From Serripes groenlandicus (lineage: Eukaryota > Mollusca > Bivalvia > Cardiida > Cardiidae), in contig JASEVX010000008.1 of assembly GCA_031761405.1 (NCBI GenBank), positions 40,121,675-40,185,674 of the forward strand: DNA of 64,000 nucleotides, read 5' to 3'. Below, in pieces: positions 1 to 9,937 of the stretch (position 1 is the stretch's first letter; the number at the start of each line of letters is the position of its first letter). Both the position numbers and the translations under genes were made by a program. The notes below the pieces were generated by a model that was not told the origin of the DNA, did no database searches, and worked only from the letters and a program-made list of their open reading frames with translations.

Positions 1-690
1 TACGACCTACGAGCCAGGTCGACACTTTCTGAAAATAAACGTGAGTGTCGACCTACGACCTACGAGCCAGGTCGACACTTTCTGAAAATAAATGTGAGTG
101 TCGACCTACGACCTACGAGCCAGGTCGACACTTCCTGAAAATAAATGTGAGTGTCGACCTACGACCTACGAGCCAGGTCGACACTTTCTGAAAATAAATG
201 TGAGTGTCGACCTACGACCTACGAGCCAGGTCGACACTTTCTGAAAATAAACGTGAGTGTCGACCTACGACCTACGAGCCAGGTCGACACTTTCTGAAAA
301 TAAATGTGAGTGTCGACCTACGACCTACGAGCCAGGTCGACACTTTCTGAAAATAAATGTGAGTGTCGACCTACGACCTACGAGCCAGGTCGACACTTTC
401 TGAAAATAAACGTGAGTGTCGACCTACGACCTACGAGCCAGGTCGACACTTTCTGAAAATAAACGTGAGTGTCGACCTACGACCTACGAGCCAGGTCGAC
501 ACTTTCTGAAAATAAATGTGAGTGTCGACCTACGACCTACGAGCCAGGTCGACACTTTCTGAAAATAAATGTGAGTGTCGACCTACGACCTACGAGCCAG
601 GTCGACACTTTCTGAAAATAAATGTGACTGTCGACCTACGACCTACGAGCCAGGTCAACACTTTCTGAAAATAAATTAGAGTGTCGACCT
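1..690. repeat. 53-bp satellite array, about 13 copies
   Basis: The unit runs TACGACCTACGAGCCAGGTC to GTGAGTGTCGACC with a period of exactly 53. Copies differ almost only at C/T in AAATAAAYGTGAG until the last two, which decay. Each unit contains the 10-bp inverted repeat GGTCGACACT..AGTGTCGACC around an AT-rich spacer. The array runs off the left edge of the window. Confidence 0.97.
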
Positions 691-1070
691 ACGAGCTACG
701 ACCTACGTGCTAACTTCACACACCTTATCTTCAAAGTATATTTGAGAGTCATTTACGGAAATTGCCGACAACACAAACGTAGCGCCACCTGTTAGCATAA
801 TTTGGTTGTCGCGTCATTATTAAACCAGGTGTCGCATCGTATTATGCCTTCTGTATTATGCTGTTTACATTCGGCTTTCTACATTCGGCTATTCGTCATT
901 GTTACTGCTATGCACACTGACATTTGTCATTCGTAAAGAGGAAGTTGTTATTGAAATTAGAATATAAACATGAATTCATCTCATCAAATTAATATTAGTT
1001 GATGGTGTTAAATAACGAGAATAACACACAATATGTATTGCAATATGTGCATATCACATAGCAAGACATA
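691..1070. other. No recognised gene
   Basis: The sequence after the satellite is unique-looking. No scramblase exon, RNA gene or known repeat could be recognised here. Confidence 0.5.
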
Positions 1071-1530
1071 AAGCAAGATGTGCATGTCACAAAGCAAGAT
1101 GTACAAAGCAAGATGTGCATGTCACAACGCAAGATGTACAAAGCAAGATGTGCATGTCACAACGCAAGATGTACAAAGCAAGATGTGCATGTCACAACGC
1201 AAGATGTACAAAGCAAGATGTGCATGTCACAACGCAAGATGTACAAAGCATGATGTGCAAGTCACAAAGCAAGATGTACAAAGCAAGATGTGCATGTCAC
1301 AACGCAAGATGTACAAAGCATGATGTGCAAGTCACAAAGCAAGATGTGCATGTCACAACGCAAGATGTACAAAGCAAGATGTGCATGTCACAACGCAAGA
1401 TGCACAAAGCATGATGTGCAAGTCACAAAGCAAGATGTGAATGTCACAAAGCAAGATGTGAATGTCACAAAGCAAGATGTGAATGTACGAATGCAAGATG
1501 TAAATGTACGAATGCAAGTTGTAATGTAAG
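1070..1530. repeat. Composite tandem repeat of 14-bp and 21-bp subunits
   Basis: Units AAGATGTACAAAGC (14 bp) and AAGATGTGCATGTCACAACGC (21 bp) alternate to make a 35-bp higher-order unit. The right third is built from 21-bp units only (AAGATGTGAATGTCACAAAGC) that decay towards 1530. Several frames are open throughout, giving spurious small ORFs. Confidence 0.93.
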
Positions 1531-2066
1531 AAGGAAAGATGCAATTTATGCGTTAATACCCTTCCATAGATTTCGTCCGAAAATGTCAATACATATGCAT
1601 GTGGATATAGCTAGTTAGTTTGCGTTTTGTGTATGACCAAAATGTCCACTTAAGTCCACGATATGCAATGAAGGATTGCAAAGGTTTCCTTACGGAATAT
1701 GCACTACCTCACCAGTGTCTATATTCGATTTTCACCAAGTTAATCCCCTGAGATACCATCCATATACGTCATGTAACATGTAGGTGTGCAGAACTGAAAT
1801 GTTTTTTTATCGAAATGCACATATTACAAACACGCTAAATACACTATAAAATGATATTAGCAAAAATAAAATTGACATGTACATGTATTTGTTAAACACA
1901 TTGCCAAAAGAGTAACCCAACTTTCCAAATTGTTAAACAAACAGCTGCATCACAGTCTTTTTAATGTGTTCACATACATCATACATGGCATGGCAAAAGT
2001 AAAGACAGATACTGTATCTGCTTCTGTCACGACTCGTCTGTAATTTGTTCATGATCAATGTTACAG
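1531..2066. other. Intron or upstream sequence of PLSCR, nothing recognised
   Basis: AT-rich sequence before the first recognised scramblase exon. I looked for the preceding family exon (KYxVKNxxGQQ.FYA) and did not find it. Confidence 0.5.
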
Positions 2067-2271
2067 AATCGAGCTGCCTTTGCCGCTGGGCTTGCGGACC
2101 AAACCGGAAGTTCTCCATCGACTTATTCTCCAGAAATGACGACCCCGTGGTTAACTTCCGCCGCTTCTCGTGTCGGTGTGATTGTTGTTGTTGCATGGAC
2201 TGCTTCCTGTGTTTACAGAAGTTGTATGTCGTTGACTCGTTGGGGAGGACTATTGGTGCAGTTAAACAACA
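2067..2271 (+). CDS. PLSCR: PLSCR exon: cysteine-rich palmitoylation segment
   Basis: The acceptor is TTACAG at 2061-2066 and the donor is GTAAGA at 2272. The exon enters with two bases of a split codon and leaves with CA, completed by the first A of the next exon to give Q. It encodes SSCLCRWACGPNRKF, the CRCDCCCCMDCFLC cluster and LGRTIGAVKQ, the best conserved family signatures seen here. The frame remains open upstream of the acceptor, so the true left border rests on the AG and on family alignment. Confidence 0.9.
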
Positions 2272-5200
2272 GTAAGATAGCACAGTGAATATTAAAATGA
2301 TATCACTATCCATGATTTGTGCAAGAGCTTGCATATTAATAGTGGAGTCATTGATAAGAATTAACTCTTGCATTACCTAATTTCACAAAGTCAACTCTTC
2401 GATTGTGAAAATTAGACAACCCATTTTCGTCCAACTTTAATTTGGTAAAATTCAATATCTTAGTAGATTGTGGGAGAAACAGCTTGTTACGAGCTCTTCC
2501 CTCTGGGTCTGCATTGTTTACAAACGCGTTTAAATGCCTATGGCAGCAAAAGGGTTAATAAATTAGCAATGAACACATAAAACAAAGATTAGACTGCAAG
2601 AACAGTTCTATTTTTTAAAACTTATTTGGTATCTTCAGCACAAGTTTGATACCGTCGATCACAAGAGTAAACTTATTTTCAAATTGTACTTTTTCCAGAA
2701 AGTTTCTTATCTATTTGACACATGGTTCTTTCCAATTCAGCATACTACGTACCAAGTTTAATATCTTGGATCAAATCATCAAAGTAAAATATTTACAAAT
2801 TACAATCTTCCTAGAACGTGTCTTATACATTTGATATATATGTTTCTTACAAATTTAGCATCATCAGTGACAAGTTTGATATCGTAGATCAAATCTTCAA
2901 AGTAAAATATTTAGAAACTGTAATTTATCTAGAACGTTGCTAGAACGTGTTTTATCTATTTGATATATGCTTTTTACAGATTCAGCTTCCTCGGTGCCAA
3001 TTTTGACATCGTCGATCACGACAGTAATGTTCTCTTCAAAGTGGTCGGCCCGTCTTGCCCTTGCAGATGCTGTACAGAAATTGACTTCCCGGTATGTTTA
3101 GGTAGAACATCCCTAACGAACTCAGTGGTTTCCGCTTGACCTCGTTATGTATTAACATTGTACTGTAAAGTACTGCGTCATGACATATAGTGCAGGTGGT
3201 CGGGCGTTTACTTTATAGTATGTTAAATATTTAAGGTGATCGGCCATTGACTTCCTGGAATGTAAAATATTTAAGGTGGGCGGCCATTGACTTTCCTTTA
3301 TGTAAATATCTAAGGTTAGCGGCCATTGACTTCCTATTATGTAAATATTTAAAGTGGGCGGCCATTGACTTCCAGTTATGTAAATATTAAAGGTAGGCGG
3401 CCATTGACTTCCTGGAATGGAAAATATCAAAGGTGGGCGGCCATTGACTTCCTGTTATGTAAATATTTAAGGTAGGCGGCCATTGACTTCCATTTATGTA
3501 AATATATAAGGAGGTCGTTCATTAACTTGTTGATGATTAATCTTGAAGTAGTTCGACCTAACTTCTTGACCGCTCAGCTGGTTTCCTAGTGTGTTTAATA
3601 CCTACTTCGAGGTGAATAGCCAGTTAAAAAAAAATTCGCCCTTTCCACCATTTTCTTTTTCTAAATATATATCACGTAATTTTGTCATAGGTTGTACATT
3701 GGTCGCCCCTATTTTCTACATAGCGAATCACCACAAAGAACCAATGAACAAGGCGGGGTTGTGTATTTTGGTTTTCTAAATGAAGGCGGAGAACTAAGTC
3801 TCGGCTTAGTCTTTACTGTCCGTAGATCCAATAAGATATCGTTCCCCTTGACGCAGCTTAACCCTTTCCCTCATACAACAATTCTGCAGCAGACGACTTT
3901 GAACATATTTTGTCAAATGATAGAAAATCTCTATAATTGACTGGATAACCTATGACTAAAAGTGGAAAACATTGTGGCAAAAGAAAAAATTGCTCGTTTT
4001 GAGCAATTTCTTCTTTTGTCACTATGTTTTCAACAATCCGTCTGCAACAGAGGCGTCATACAGCGTCTATATGAGGGAAAGGGTTAAATGTTAACGAAAC
4101 TATTACATTTACTCGCAGATTTTCAATAAAACTGGCGAAAGACAGATTGGTCGTATACTGAAGAAATGGGGCGGTGACGGGGCAGACAATATAAACGTGG
4201 ATCACGAAAATTTCGATGTCACCTGTAAGTTATTGTATCTGTAGTAGTAGTCGTCGTTGAGTAACTAACACATCGATGTAAAATAAGTGAAGTTTTAAAA
4301 TAGACTTATCCAGCTTTAAATTTGGACGAGTCCATGGCAAATAAATGAAATATCTAGATAAAATGTTGAGTTGAGCAGTCAACAATATAGAGCCTGCCCA
4401 GAAAGCACCATGGCACAGGCTAATTGAGCCGTCCCGCGAGAAAACCAACATTGTGAACTCTGCGTAAAGTATCGATCCGGATCAGCCTAAGCATGTCGCG
4501 CAGGCTTACCAGGACATACACTTTTCGCCTCCTGTAGATTTTCTGTTTCAGGAATAATTACTCTATCCCCCTGAGACGGAATTCGTTTGCCCGGATCAGT
4601 CTGCGCGGTCTGCGCAGGCTGATATGGCTCACTACATTACGCAGATGCCATTATGTTGGTTTTCTCGCGGGACGGCTCAATTATCATATCGCTTCCAACA
4701 ATCAAAGGATTAAAGCAGTGATAAGGCAATCGTGACATTAGTGTAAAGCCCCTGTGTATGACTATACCAAGGATATGACGAGAATACTTTTATTCTGAAC
4801 CATTTATAATAAATAGATGTAAAAAATAGGTTGAACAATACATTTTTATGAATCTAAAGATAAGTTTAAACAAAATATGATTAATAGTTGATATATTAAA
4901 AACATAAAGGTACGTGTATATACAAGTGTATACAATTTTTATTGGAAAACAAGTTTTTAAATACTTATATTAATTCCTCTCCTGAAAAGGCAAACTTACT
5001 AGGTTAAAGGTACCGGTATTACGTCAGATATTAAGAAATAATAAAGATTAAGTTTTAATTTATACAACAGAAACGAAATAATTCTATCCCTTGTAAGAGT
5101 GATGGTATTGCGTAAAATGATCTTCGTGATTAATGAATCGTTTGAAGATCGGCTTGAATAAATTCAAAATGAGTTTATATTCTGTTATAGTACAAACTGG

Positions 5201-6616
5201 GCGGAGGCGGGACAGGTAACGTGAACATGGACCATTAACCCTTTCTCACATACAACTTCTAGCTAAGATATATAGCAAATATCTAAAAGTTAAAGTATAT
5301 ATTTTTTTATTTTAGCTGAAAACAGTGTTTGATAATAAGAAATTGCTTATCATAAGCTATTTCTCCATCCGTCACAATGTTTTACAAATAGTATCTGCAG
5401 CATATACGTCAAAATGCGCCTCAAGTCGGAAAGGGGTTAATATTTTGATGTCACAGGGTAGGTTTTTGTATTAACTCTTTCCCACGTACGGACGCTTTCT
5501 AACGCCTCTGCAGCAGACGGCTTTTGAAGACATTTTGACAAAAGCAGAAATCGATCATGATGATCATCTTCTCCTTTTGCCACAATGTTTTCAACCCTCA
5601 TCAATAAATATACTTTCAATATAAAGTGTTTTCATTCTTTTGCGTAGGTATGTTCAAAGTCGTCTATTACAGATTTGTGTATGTTGGAATTGGTTAACAG
5701 CAGAAGTTGATCCTTTCTAAAAATCAATCACGTCGTATCGAGTGCTCCTGAAATTGTCTATTTTTACATCGTGTTCTTTGTTTTTGTACGTTTGTTTCAG
5801 TTCCAGAACGACTGGATCCTGTCGACAAAGTCTTGATTATTGGAGCTGCATTCCTCATTGTAAGTAAACAAACGCGTAATTATACTATTGTTATTTTATT
5901 CATACATGTATGAAATTAAACACCGTTTCAGTTATGTAGTGGTAGCGAGTCCGCCTCGGTTTTCGGGATTTCGAATCCCGGTCGGGTTATACCAACAACC
6001 TTAGAAATGGTATTGTTAAAGCTTTCCCTCCTCGGTGATCAGGATTGTGGGATTGCCATTACGACTGAATTGTTCTCAGGATAAATTAACTAGAGGAACT
6101 GGTACACCTTACCACGTTAATATAACTGAACACATGTTGAAAGCAGCGTAAAACACGAGTGTGGGTCCTATTGCATCCCCGTTATGGAATATAAAAACGG
6201 ATATGGTAGTGACATCTTTAGAACTACATTCATGTCAATACTATAATGGCATGTCTCCCTGCCAAGTCATCTTGGATGTTGCTAGTAGTATATCAACAGA
6301 TGTGCGACAATTGTTTGGCACACACATTTTGTTCCATCGTTTATAAACAAACACTAATACCATTAAAACATAACTGTAAATTAAATAGCATAAATAACAT
6401 GTATCGTAGTACGCAGTTTGTTGTCAGAAGTTACAACTTTGTTTATACTACATGATTTCAAGCGCACAGTGAATACTCAGTCGATATGCACTTGCTCCTC
6501 TGAATCTGCACTGTACGCAATAAATCAATCTGTATTCATATACATGATTAACGTGATGTGTGTTTTAATCTTTGTTTTTTATACTTCAGAATGTGATGTA
6601 CCTCGAGATGTCATAA
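2067..6616 (+). CDS. PLSCR: Phospholipid scramblase, PLSCR family (3' five coding exons)
   Basis: The exons are 2067-2271, 2980-3091, 4119-4224, 5801-5859 and 6590-6616, all with AG/GT borders. Their phases (2, 1, 0, 2, 0 bases completing the first codon) join into one frame of about 169 residues ending in TAA. Recognised features, in order: the CGPNRKF start of the scramblase barrel; a cysteine cluster (CRCDCCCCMDCFLC) matching the palmitoylation region; IGAVKQ; a second cysteine patch, CPCRCCTEIDF; IGRILKKW; the acidic segment GADNINVDHENFDV, where the family has its Ca2+-binding loop; and a C-terminal hydrophobic segment (KVLIIGAAFLI) ending in VMYLE, like the family's DFMFFE. Family members are single-pass membrane proteins linked to Ca2+-dependent phospholipid scrambling. 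About 60 or more N-terminal residues, including the proline-rich part, are missing. The paralogue cannot be assigned. Confidence 0.9.
2980..3091 (+). CDS. PLSCR: PLSCR exon: second cysteine patch
   Basis: The polypyrimidine tract and acceptor TTTTTACAG end at 2979, and the donor GTATGT begins at 3092. The exon encodes FSFLGANFDIVDHDSN, then VVGPSCPCRCCTEIDFP. This corresponds to the family segment around KISGPC..CSCCGDVDF. It ends in phase 0, matching the next exon. Confidence 0.9.
3185..3525 (+). repeat. 38-39 bp tandem repeat in PLSCR intron
   Basis: About nine imperfect copies of a unit containing GGCGGCCATTGACTTCC, followed by a variable WTGTAAATATTTAAGG. Copies differ by substitutions and single-base length changes, so this is an ordinary minisatellite rather than coding sequence. 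Open frames through it on the - strand only reflect the repetition. Confidence 0.9.
3858..4087 (-). mobile_element. TTAA MITE (piggyBac-like), full copy in PLSCR intron
   Basis: TTAACCCTTTCCCTCATAC at the left and ATATGAGGGAAAGGGTTAA at the right, with core GAGCAATTTC preceded by its complement. Members of this family run about 230 bp. By convention here, + copies start CATATAGACGCTTTCTG and - copies start CATACGACAATTCTGCAG. This copy ends 30 bp before a PLSCR exon. Confidence 0.85.
4119..4224 (+). CDS. PLSCR: PLSCR exon: acidic Ca2+-loop region
   Basis: The acceptor ACTCGCAG ends at 4118 and the donor GTAAGT begins at 4225. The exon encodes IFNKTGERQIGRILKKW, then GGDGADNINVDHENFDVT, plus one base of the next codon. 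The first part matches the family's ...VGKISKHW.... The ADN...D...D spacing sits where PLSCR proteins carry an EF-hand-like loop, but the canonical FGIxFPxDLDV text is not kept. A decayed second copy of this exon's 3' half lies about 1 kb downstream (5191-5457). Confidence 0.88.
5191..5457 (+). pseudogene. Decayed duplicate of the PLSCR acidic exon, split by a TTAA MITE
   Basis: Positions 5191-5234 read TAC AAA CTG GGC GGA GGC GGG ACA GGT AAC and on (KLGGGGTGNVNMDH), which matches KKWGGDGADNINVDH of the real exon at 4119-4224. The match stops at CAT|TAA, where a 206-bp MITE begins. It resumes after the MITE's terminal TTAA at 5441 with TATTTTGATGTCACA (YFDVT), matching the real exon's NFDVT, and is followed by GGTAGGT, a donor-like site. 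Removing the MITE with one TTAA leaves an in-frame TAA where the real exon has GAA. The copy cannot encode the normal segment and is treated as a pseudo-exon. An AG (TTATAG) precedes it. The 5' half of the exon is not recognisable. Confidence 0.78.
5235..5440 (-). mobile_element. TTAA MITE splitting the duplicated PLSCR exon
   Basis: Begins TTAACCCTTTCTCACATAC and ends GGAAAGGGGTTAA. Exon-like sequence abuts both TTAA borders. The core hairpin is decayed (GAAATTGCTTATCATAAGC), so this is an old insertion. Confidence 0.8.
5471..5697 (+). mobile_element. TTAA MITE, diverged
   Basis: TTAACTCTTTCCCACGTACG at the left and ATTGGTTAA at the right, with intact GACGCTTTCTAACGCC and GCAGCAGACGGCTTTTGAA blocks. 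It lies 30 bp after the split exon copy. Confidence 0.75.
5801..5859 (+). CDS. PLSCR: PLSCR exon: C-terminal membrane segment
   Basis: The acceptor TTTGTTTCAG ends at 5800 and the donor GTAAGT begins at 5860. The exon encodes FPERLDPVDKVLIIGAAFLI. The hydrophobic run KVLIIGAAFLI matches the family's KAVMIGACFLI, the single C-terminal transmembrane or buried helix. Confidence 0.9.
5930..6156 (+). mobile_element. tRNA-headed SINE
   Basis: A tRNA-like head with TAGTGGTAGCGAGTCCGCCT (A box) and GGGATTTCGAATCCCG (B box), ending in a tail with ATATAACTGAACACATGTTG and AAAGCAGCGTAAAAC. The tail pattern (ATATGACTGAA..TTGAAAGCGGCGTTAAAC) recurs in many SINEs of this window. Confidence 0.75.
6590..6616 (+). 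CDS. PLSCR: PLSCR terminal exon
   Basis: The acceptor ATACTTCAG ends at 6589, followed by AAT GTG ATG TAC CTC GAG ATG TCA TAA. The NVMYLEMS tail is the counterpart of the family's final DFMFFE. The exon is tiny (27 bp). The call rests on the phase fit with 5859 and on that similarity. Confidence 0.8.
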   Translation, partial: NVMYLEMS

Positions 6617-7007
6617 GTGTATAGACACCATCTGTATACAGAACAATACCCCAGCATACTACTTTGAAAGTGTAAAATTGTATAAGTTAAAGGGAGCTAA
6701 CTGTGTAACAGATTTGGTCCAAATGTTTGTCTTGCAAATATATAATTCTTGATAAGCACGTGTTCCTACAAATCTCATCGGAACATCTTAAAACAAATCA
6801 CAGCTGTCATACAGGGGGACTTACAAATCAGAATACTTTCCCCTAAAACTTTGTTAGCTGGAATAGAAGGTGTAACTAAACTTCTGTAAAACTATTTATT
6901 TGGATCCTTTTTAGCATGGTGCACATGCAGCTGCTTGTTCCACGTGTGTAATAATTACGTTAAATTAATTGTTGTTGTTTTCTAGAGCAACAGGGCCTTC
7001 TTTGAGC

Positions 7008-7013
7008 AATAAA
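7008..7013 (+). promoter_or_regulatory. Possible polyadenylation signal for PLSCR
   Basis: AATAAA lies about 390 bp after the PLSCR stop codon, in otherwise AT-rich DNA. The motif is common by chance at this base composition, so only its position supports it. Confidence 0.3.
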
Positions 7014-7104
7014 ATCAAAATGAGTTTTATGTTAGAACGTATTGGATATATATATTATTATTAACATTTCACGAACATCAACTTCAACGTTTGGTGCAGG
7101 GCAT

Positions 7105-7255
7105 ACTAGGAATCCGCCGGGGCAGATTGGTTAGCAATGGGGATTTGGAACTGGGCATCCCGGGTTCGATAACAAGTCGCGACAGACTTGGAGGATTGCA
7201 ATTGGGCAAGGCAAATTTCCTAGCCTAGGACTGGATTGTTCACCCAGGGAACATA
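7105..7255 (+). mobile_element. SINE head fragment
   Basis: GGTTAGCAATGGGGATTTGG and CCCGGGTTCGATAACAAGTC resemble tRNA A and B boxes. The downstream SINE body is degraded. Confidence 0.5.
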
Positions 7256-7329
7256 AATAAGTGAATTGTTAATTCGTTTTATGTAGCTTTCAACAATTGA
7301 TCAGTTATATTTAGATGTTTCAAGGGTAA

Positions 7330-7490
7330 ATTACCAGTAATGCTAATCCCACAACTCTGAGTGACCAGGAGGGAAAGCCAATACTACCATTGAAAGACTT
7401 TGGTATGATTCGGTCTGGGATCGAACCAGAGACTGAGTTCCCGCATACAAGCGATATGTTTTAATCAATACACCACCGAGGCAGTTTAAA
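7330..7490 (-). mobile_element. SINE, minus strand
   Basis: On the - strand a tRNA-like head (TGCCTCGGTGGTGTATTGAT; B box CTGGTTCGATCCCAGA) leads into GGTAGTATTGGCTTTCCCTC and the CACTCAGAGTTGTGGGATTA body shared with 18080-18303 and 61025-61250. Confidence 0.7.
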
Positions 7491-7713
7491 CAATTGTAAT
7501 CAGTAAATGCCAGACCTAAGTATTCGAAGTAGATTGTAAACGAAATCATTAATAAATTTGTAAATATATTACTAATTTTTTTTTTTTAAATCTGTATAGA
7601 TTGAATAAAACATGATTTTTTTTTAAATAATGCGTTTTATTTGTGATCCCAAATTTACAATTAGTGCAACCATTATTTATCTTAATTAATCAATCCTAAA
7701 CTATCATCAATAT

Positions 7714-7909
7714 TTAACCCCTTCAAACATAAAGACACTTTCTGACAATTCTGCAGTAGACTGCTTTCATAACCAGCAATTTCCCCTTTTGACACAATAT
7801 TTTCATATCTATTCAATAATTACACATTAAATGAGAGTTGTTCAATATATTTGTCTGGATATTTTCAAAGTTGTCTGCTGCAGAAGTATTGTATGCAGGA
7901 AAGGGTTAA
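7714..7909 (+). mobile_element. TTAA MITE, diverged copy
   Basis: TTAACCCCTTCAAACATAAAG at the left and GGAAAGGGTTAA at the right, with GTCTGCTGCAGAAGTATTG near the right end. The core palindrome is partly deleted. Confidence 0.7.
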
Positions 7910-8217
7910 AGCAAACCTAAACAAGGGCACCACAAAGCGGATGCATCCCTCAATTTTGACCTTGACCTTTAACCTATATGAAAACAAATAGGCTTCTAGA
8001 CCTTGCCATATACTAACTGTATACCAAGTTTGATTAAGATCGGTCGAAGGATGTTCAGTGTAGAGTGGTAACAAGTTTGTTACGGACGGACAGACGAACG
8101 AACGGACAGTCCCGTTACTATATCCCCATCGCAAACTTCGTTAGCCGAGGGGATAATATCTTGATATGCTTTTGTTATTGAAGGATTATAATTGAAAGCA
8201 TTGAAATAAATGAATAA

Positions 8218-9166
8218 ACAAGAGGGCCATGATGCCCTGGAGAGCTCACCTGAGAATAGGCTTTTTAGGACTATCTTTCAGCGCCAATGGCAATATGAGG
8301 TTTTTGCCACGCGGCAATGTTTTTTTACTGTAAGCATTTTCTGACAAAGCTTATTGATGTTTTATCGGTTTGTTACAAAGAAGTGTTAATACTTCTCAAG
8401 ACAACTGTGAATAAAATTTATGCCTAGATATCATCAAGACAAACATTCTGACAAAATTTCAAACTGCTGAAGCAAAAACATTTTCGAACTTGGCCTACAT
8501 ATCATCGAGACAAACATTCTGATAGTTTCAACATGCTCAAGTTGAAAATGTGGCCTTCAGAGTGTTAACAAGGTTTCCCTTTAATTTTACCTAGTGACCT
8601 AATTGTTGACCCAACATGACCTATATTCGAACTTGGCCTAGATATCATCGAGACAAACTTTCTGACATAGTTTCAAGCTGCTAAAAACAAAAAAGTGGTC
8701 AACTTTTAACAAGATTTTTCTCAAATTTGGCCAAGTGACATAGTTTTTGACTGGACATGACCAATCTTTGAACTTAGCCTAGATATCATCAAGACAAACA
8801 TTCTAGTAAAGTTTCAACATGTTCAAATTTTTCCTTCAATTTGGCCTAGTGACTTGGTTTTTAACCGGACATGACCTATGTATCACTAAGACAAACATTC
8901 TAACAAAGTTTCAACATGCTCAAGTTTAAAATGCGGCTTTCAGAGCGTTAACACAATTTTCATTTAATTTGATCTAGTGACCTAGTTTGTGCCCCCACAT
9001 GACCCAGTTTCGAACTTAGATTTGATAGAGATGTATGTTCTGATAAACTTTCATGAAGATTGGATGCAAAAAGTTGCCTCTGGAGTGTTAACAAGCAAAT
9101 GTTGACGATGAACGACGGACAAAAGGCGATCACAAAAACTCACCTTGAGCACTGGTGAGCTAAAAA
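8218..9166 (+). mobile_element. Composite element, AAGAGGGCCATGATG family, type A interior
   Basis: Starts AACAAGAGGGCCATGATGCC and CTCACCTGAGAA. It ends CTCACCTTGAGCACTGGTGAG then CTAAAAAA, a terminal hairpin plus CTAA. The interior is about six imperfect units of roughly 140 bp centred on GACCTAGTTTTTGACCNGAC ATGACC..CTTGGCCTAGATATCATC. No protein is encoded. The 3' hairpin plus CTRR is reminiscent of Helitron termini, but no TC 5' end is seen. Confidence 0.75.
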
Positions 9167-9402
9167 ATGAGAACAACTGCAATTGCAATATTTGACCTTC
9201 ATTTAACCACAACTCTCATTTTATGGAAGACCTACCTTTCCCTAATGCAGACACATTCGCAATGGATAACTTTTGCAAACAATGTGGTAAACATAGAAAT
9301 TGAAAATAACTGTACAGTTCGCCAATTACCAGCAGTTCAGTCGTAATGCTAACTAACCCCACAATCCTGAGTGCCTAGGTGGGATAGGATTTGCTACCAT
9401 AT

Positions 9403-9667
9403 TTAACTCTTTCCCACATAAGCCAAATCTGCAGCAGTCAACTTTAAAATATACACAAGCCTAAGGAAAATCACTATAAATGAGCATATAAATATTACAT
9501 AGAGTTGAAAACATTGTGGCAAAAGAAGAAATTCCTCAAAACGAGCAATTTTCCTTTAGCCACAATGCTTTCAACTCTTTTTTATTAATTAAACGATTTT
9601 TCATGTTTTTGTATATAGGGTTTCAAAGTTGTCTGCTGCAGATTTGTTGTATGTGGGAAAAGGTTAA
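9403..9667. mobile_element. TTAA MITE with two similar ends
   Basis: TTAACTCTTTCCCACATAAG at the left and ATGTGGGAAAAGGTTAA at the right. Both ends carry the AAATCTGCAGCAG type of subterminal block, unlike most copies, where one end carries GACGCTTTCTGACGCC. Confidence 0.7.
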
Positions 9668-9937
9668 GCAAGGGTCAGACTATGGCTGTAGAAGACTTAG
9701 TATGTCCATAGGACACGGATGCATTTATGTATCTCATAATATTCTATTATTGCATGTCAAGGATTTTAACTCCAAAGGATTCAAATTTAAATATCTAGAA
9801 CTAAAAAAAACAATATACATGTTATTAAGTGCAACAATACTCATTTTAATTGTGTTCTGCATTTATCCTTCACAACAAAAACAGAGGCTTTCTGGCGCCT
9901 CTTCAACAGACGACTTTTGAAAACTTTATGACAAAAT

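Noticed and set aside
1..690. CRISPR-like array of direct repeats
   Set aside because: The units are contiguous with no variable spacers, and the sequence is eukaryotic.
1078..1529. Several overlapping 80-100 codon ORFs rich in MYKARCACHNARC
   Set aside because: They are frames through a 14/21-bp tandem repeat and have no independent support.
691..2066. Upstream scramblase exons
   Set aside because: I searched for the family's conserved segment before CGPNR and found nothing convincing in any frame.
1933..2373. 146-codon ORF on the - strand
   Set aside because: It is the shadow of the scramblase exon 2067-2271 on the opposite strand.
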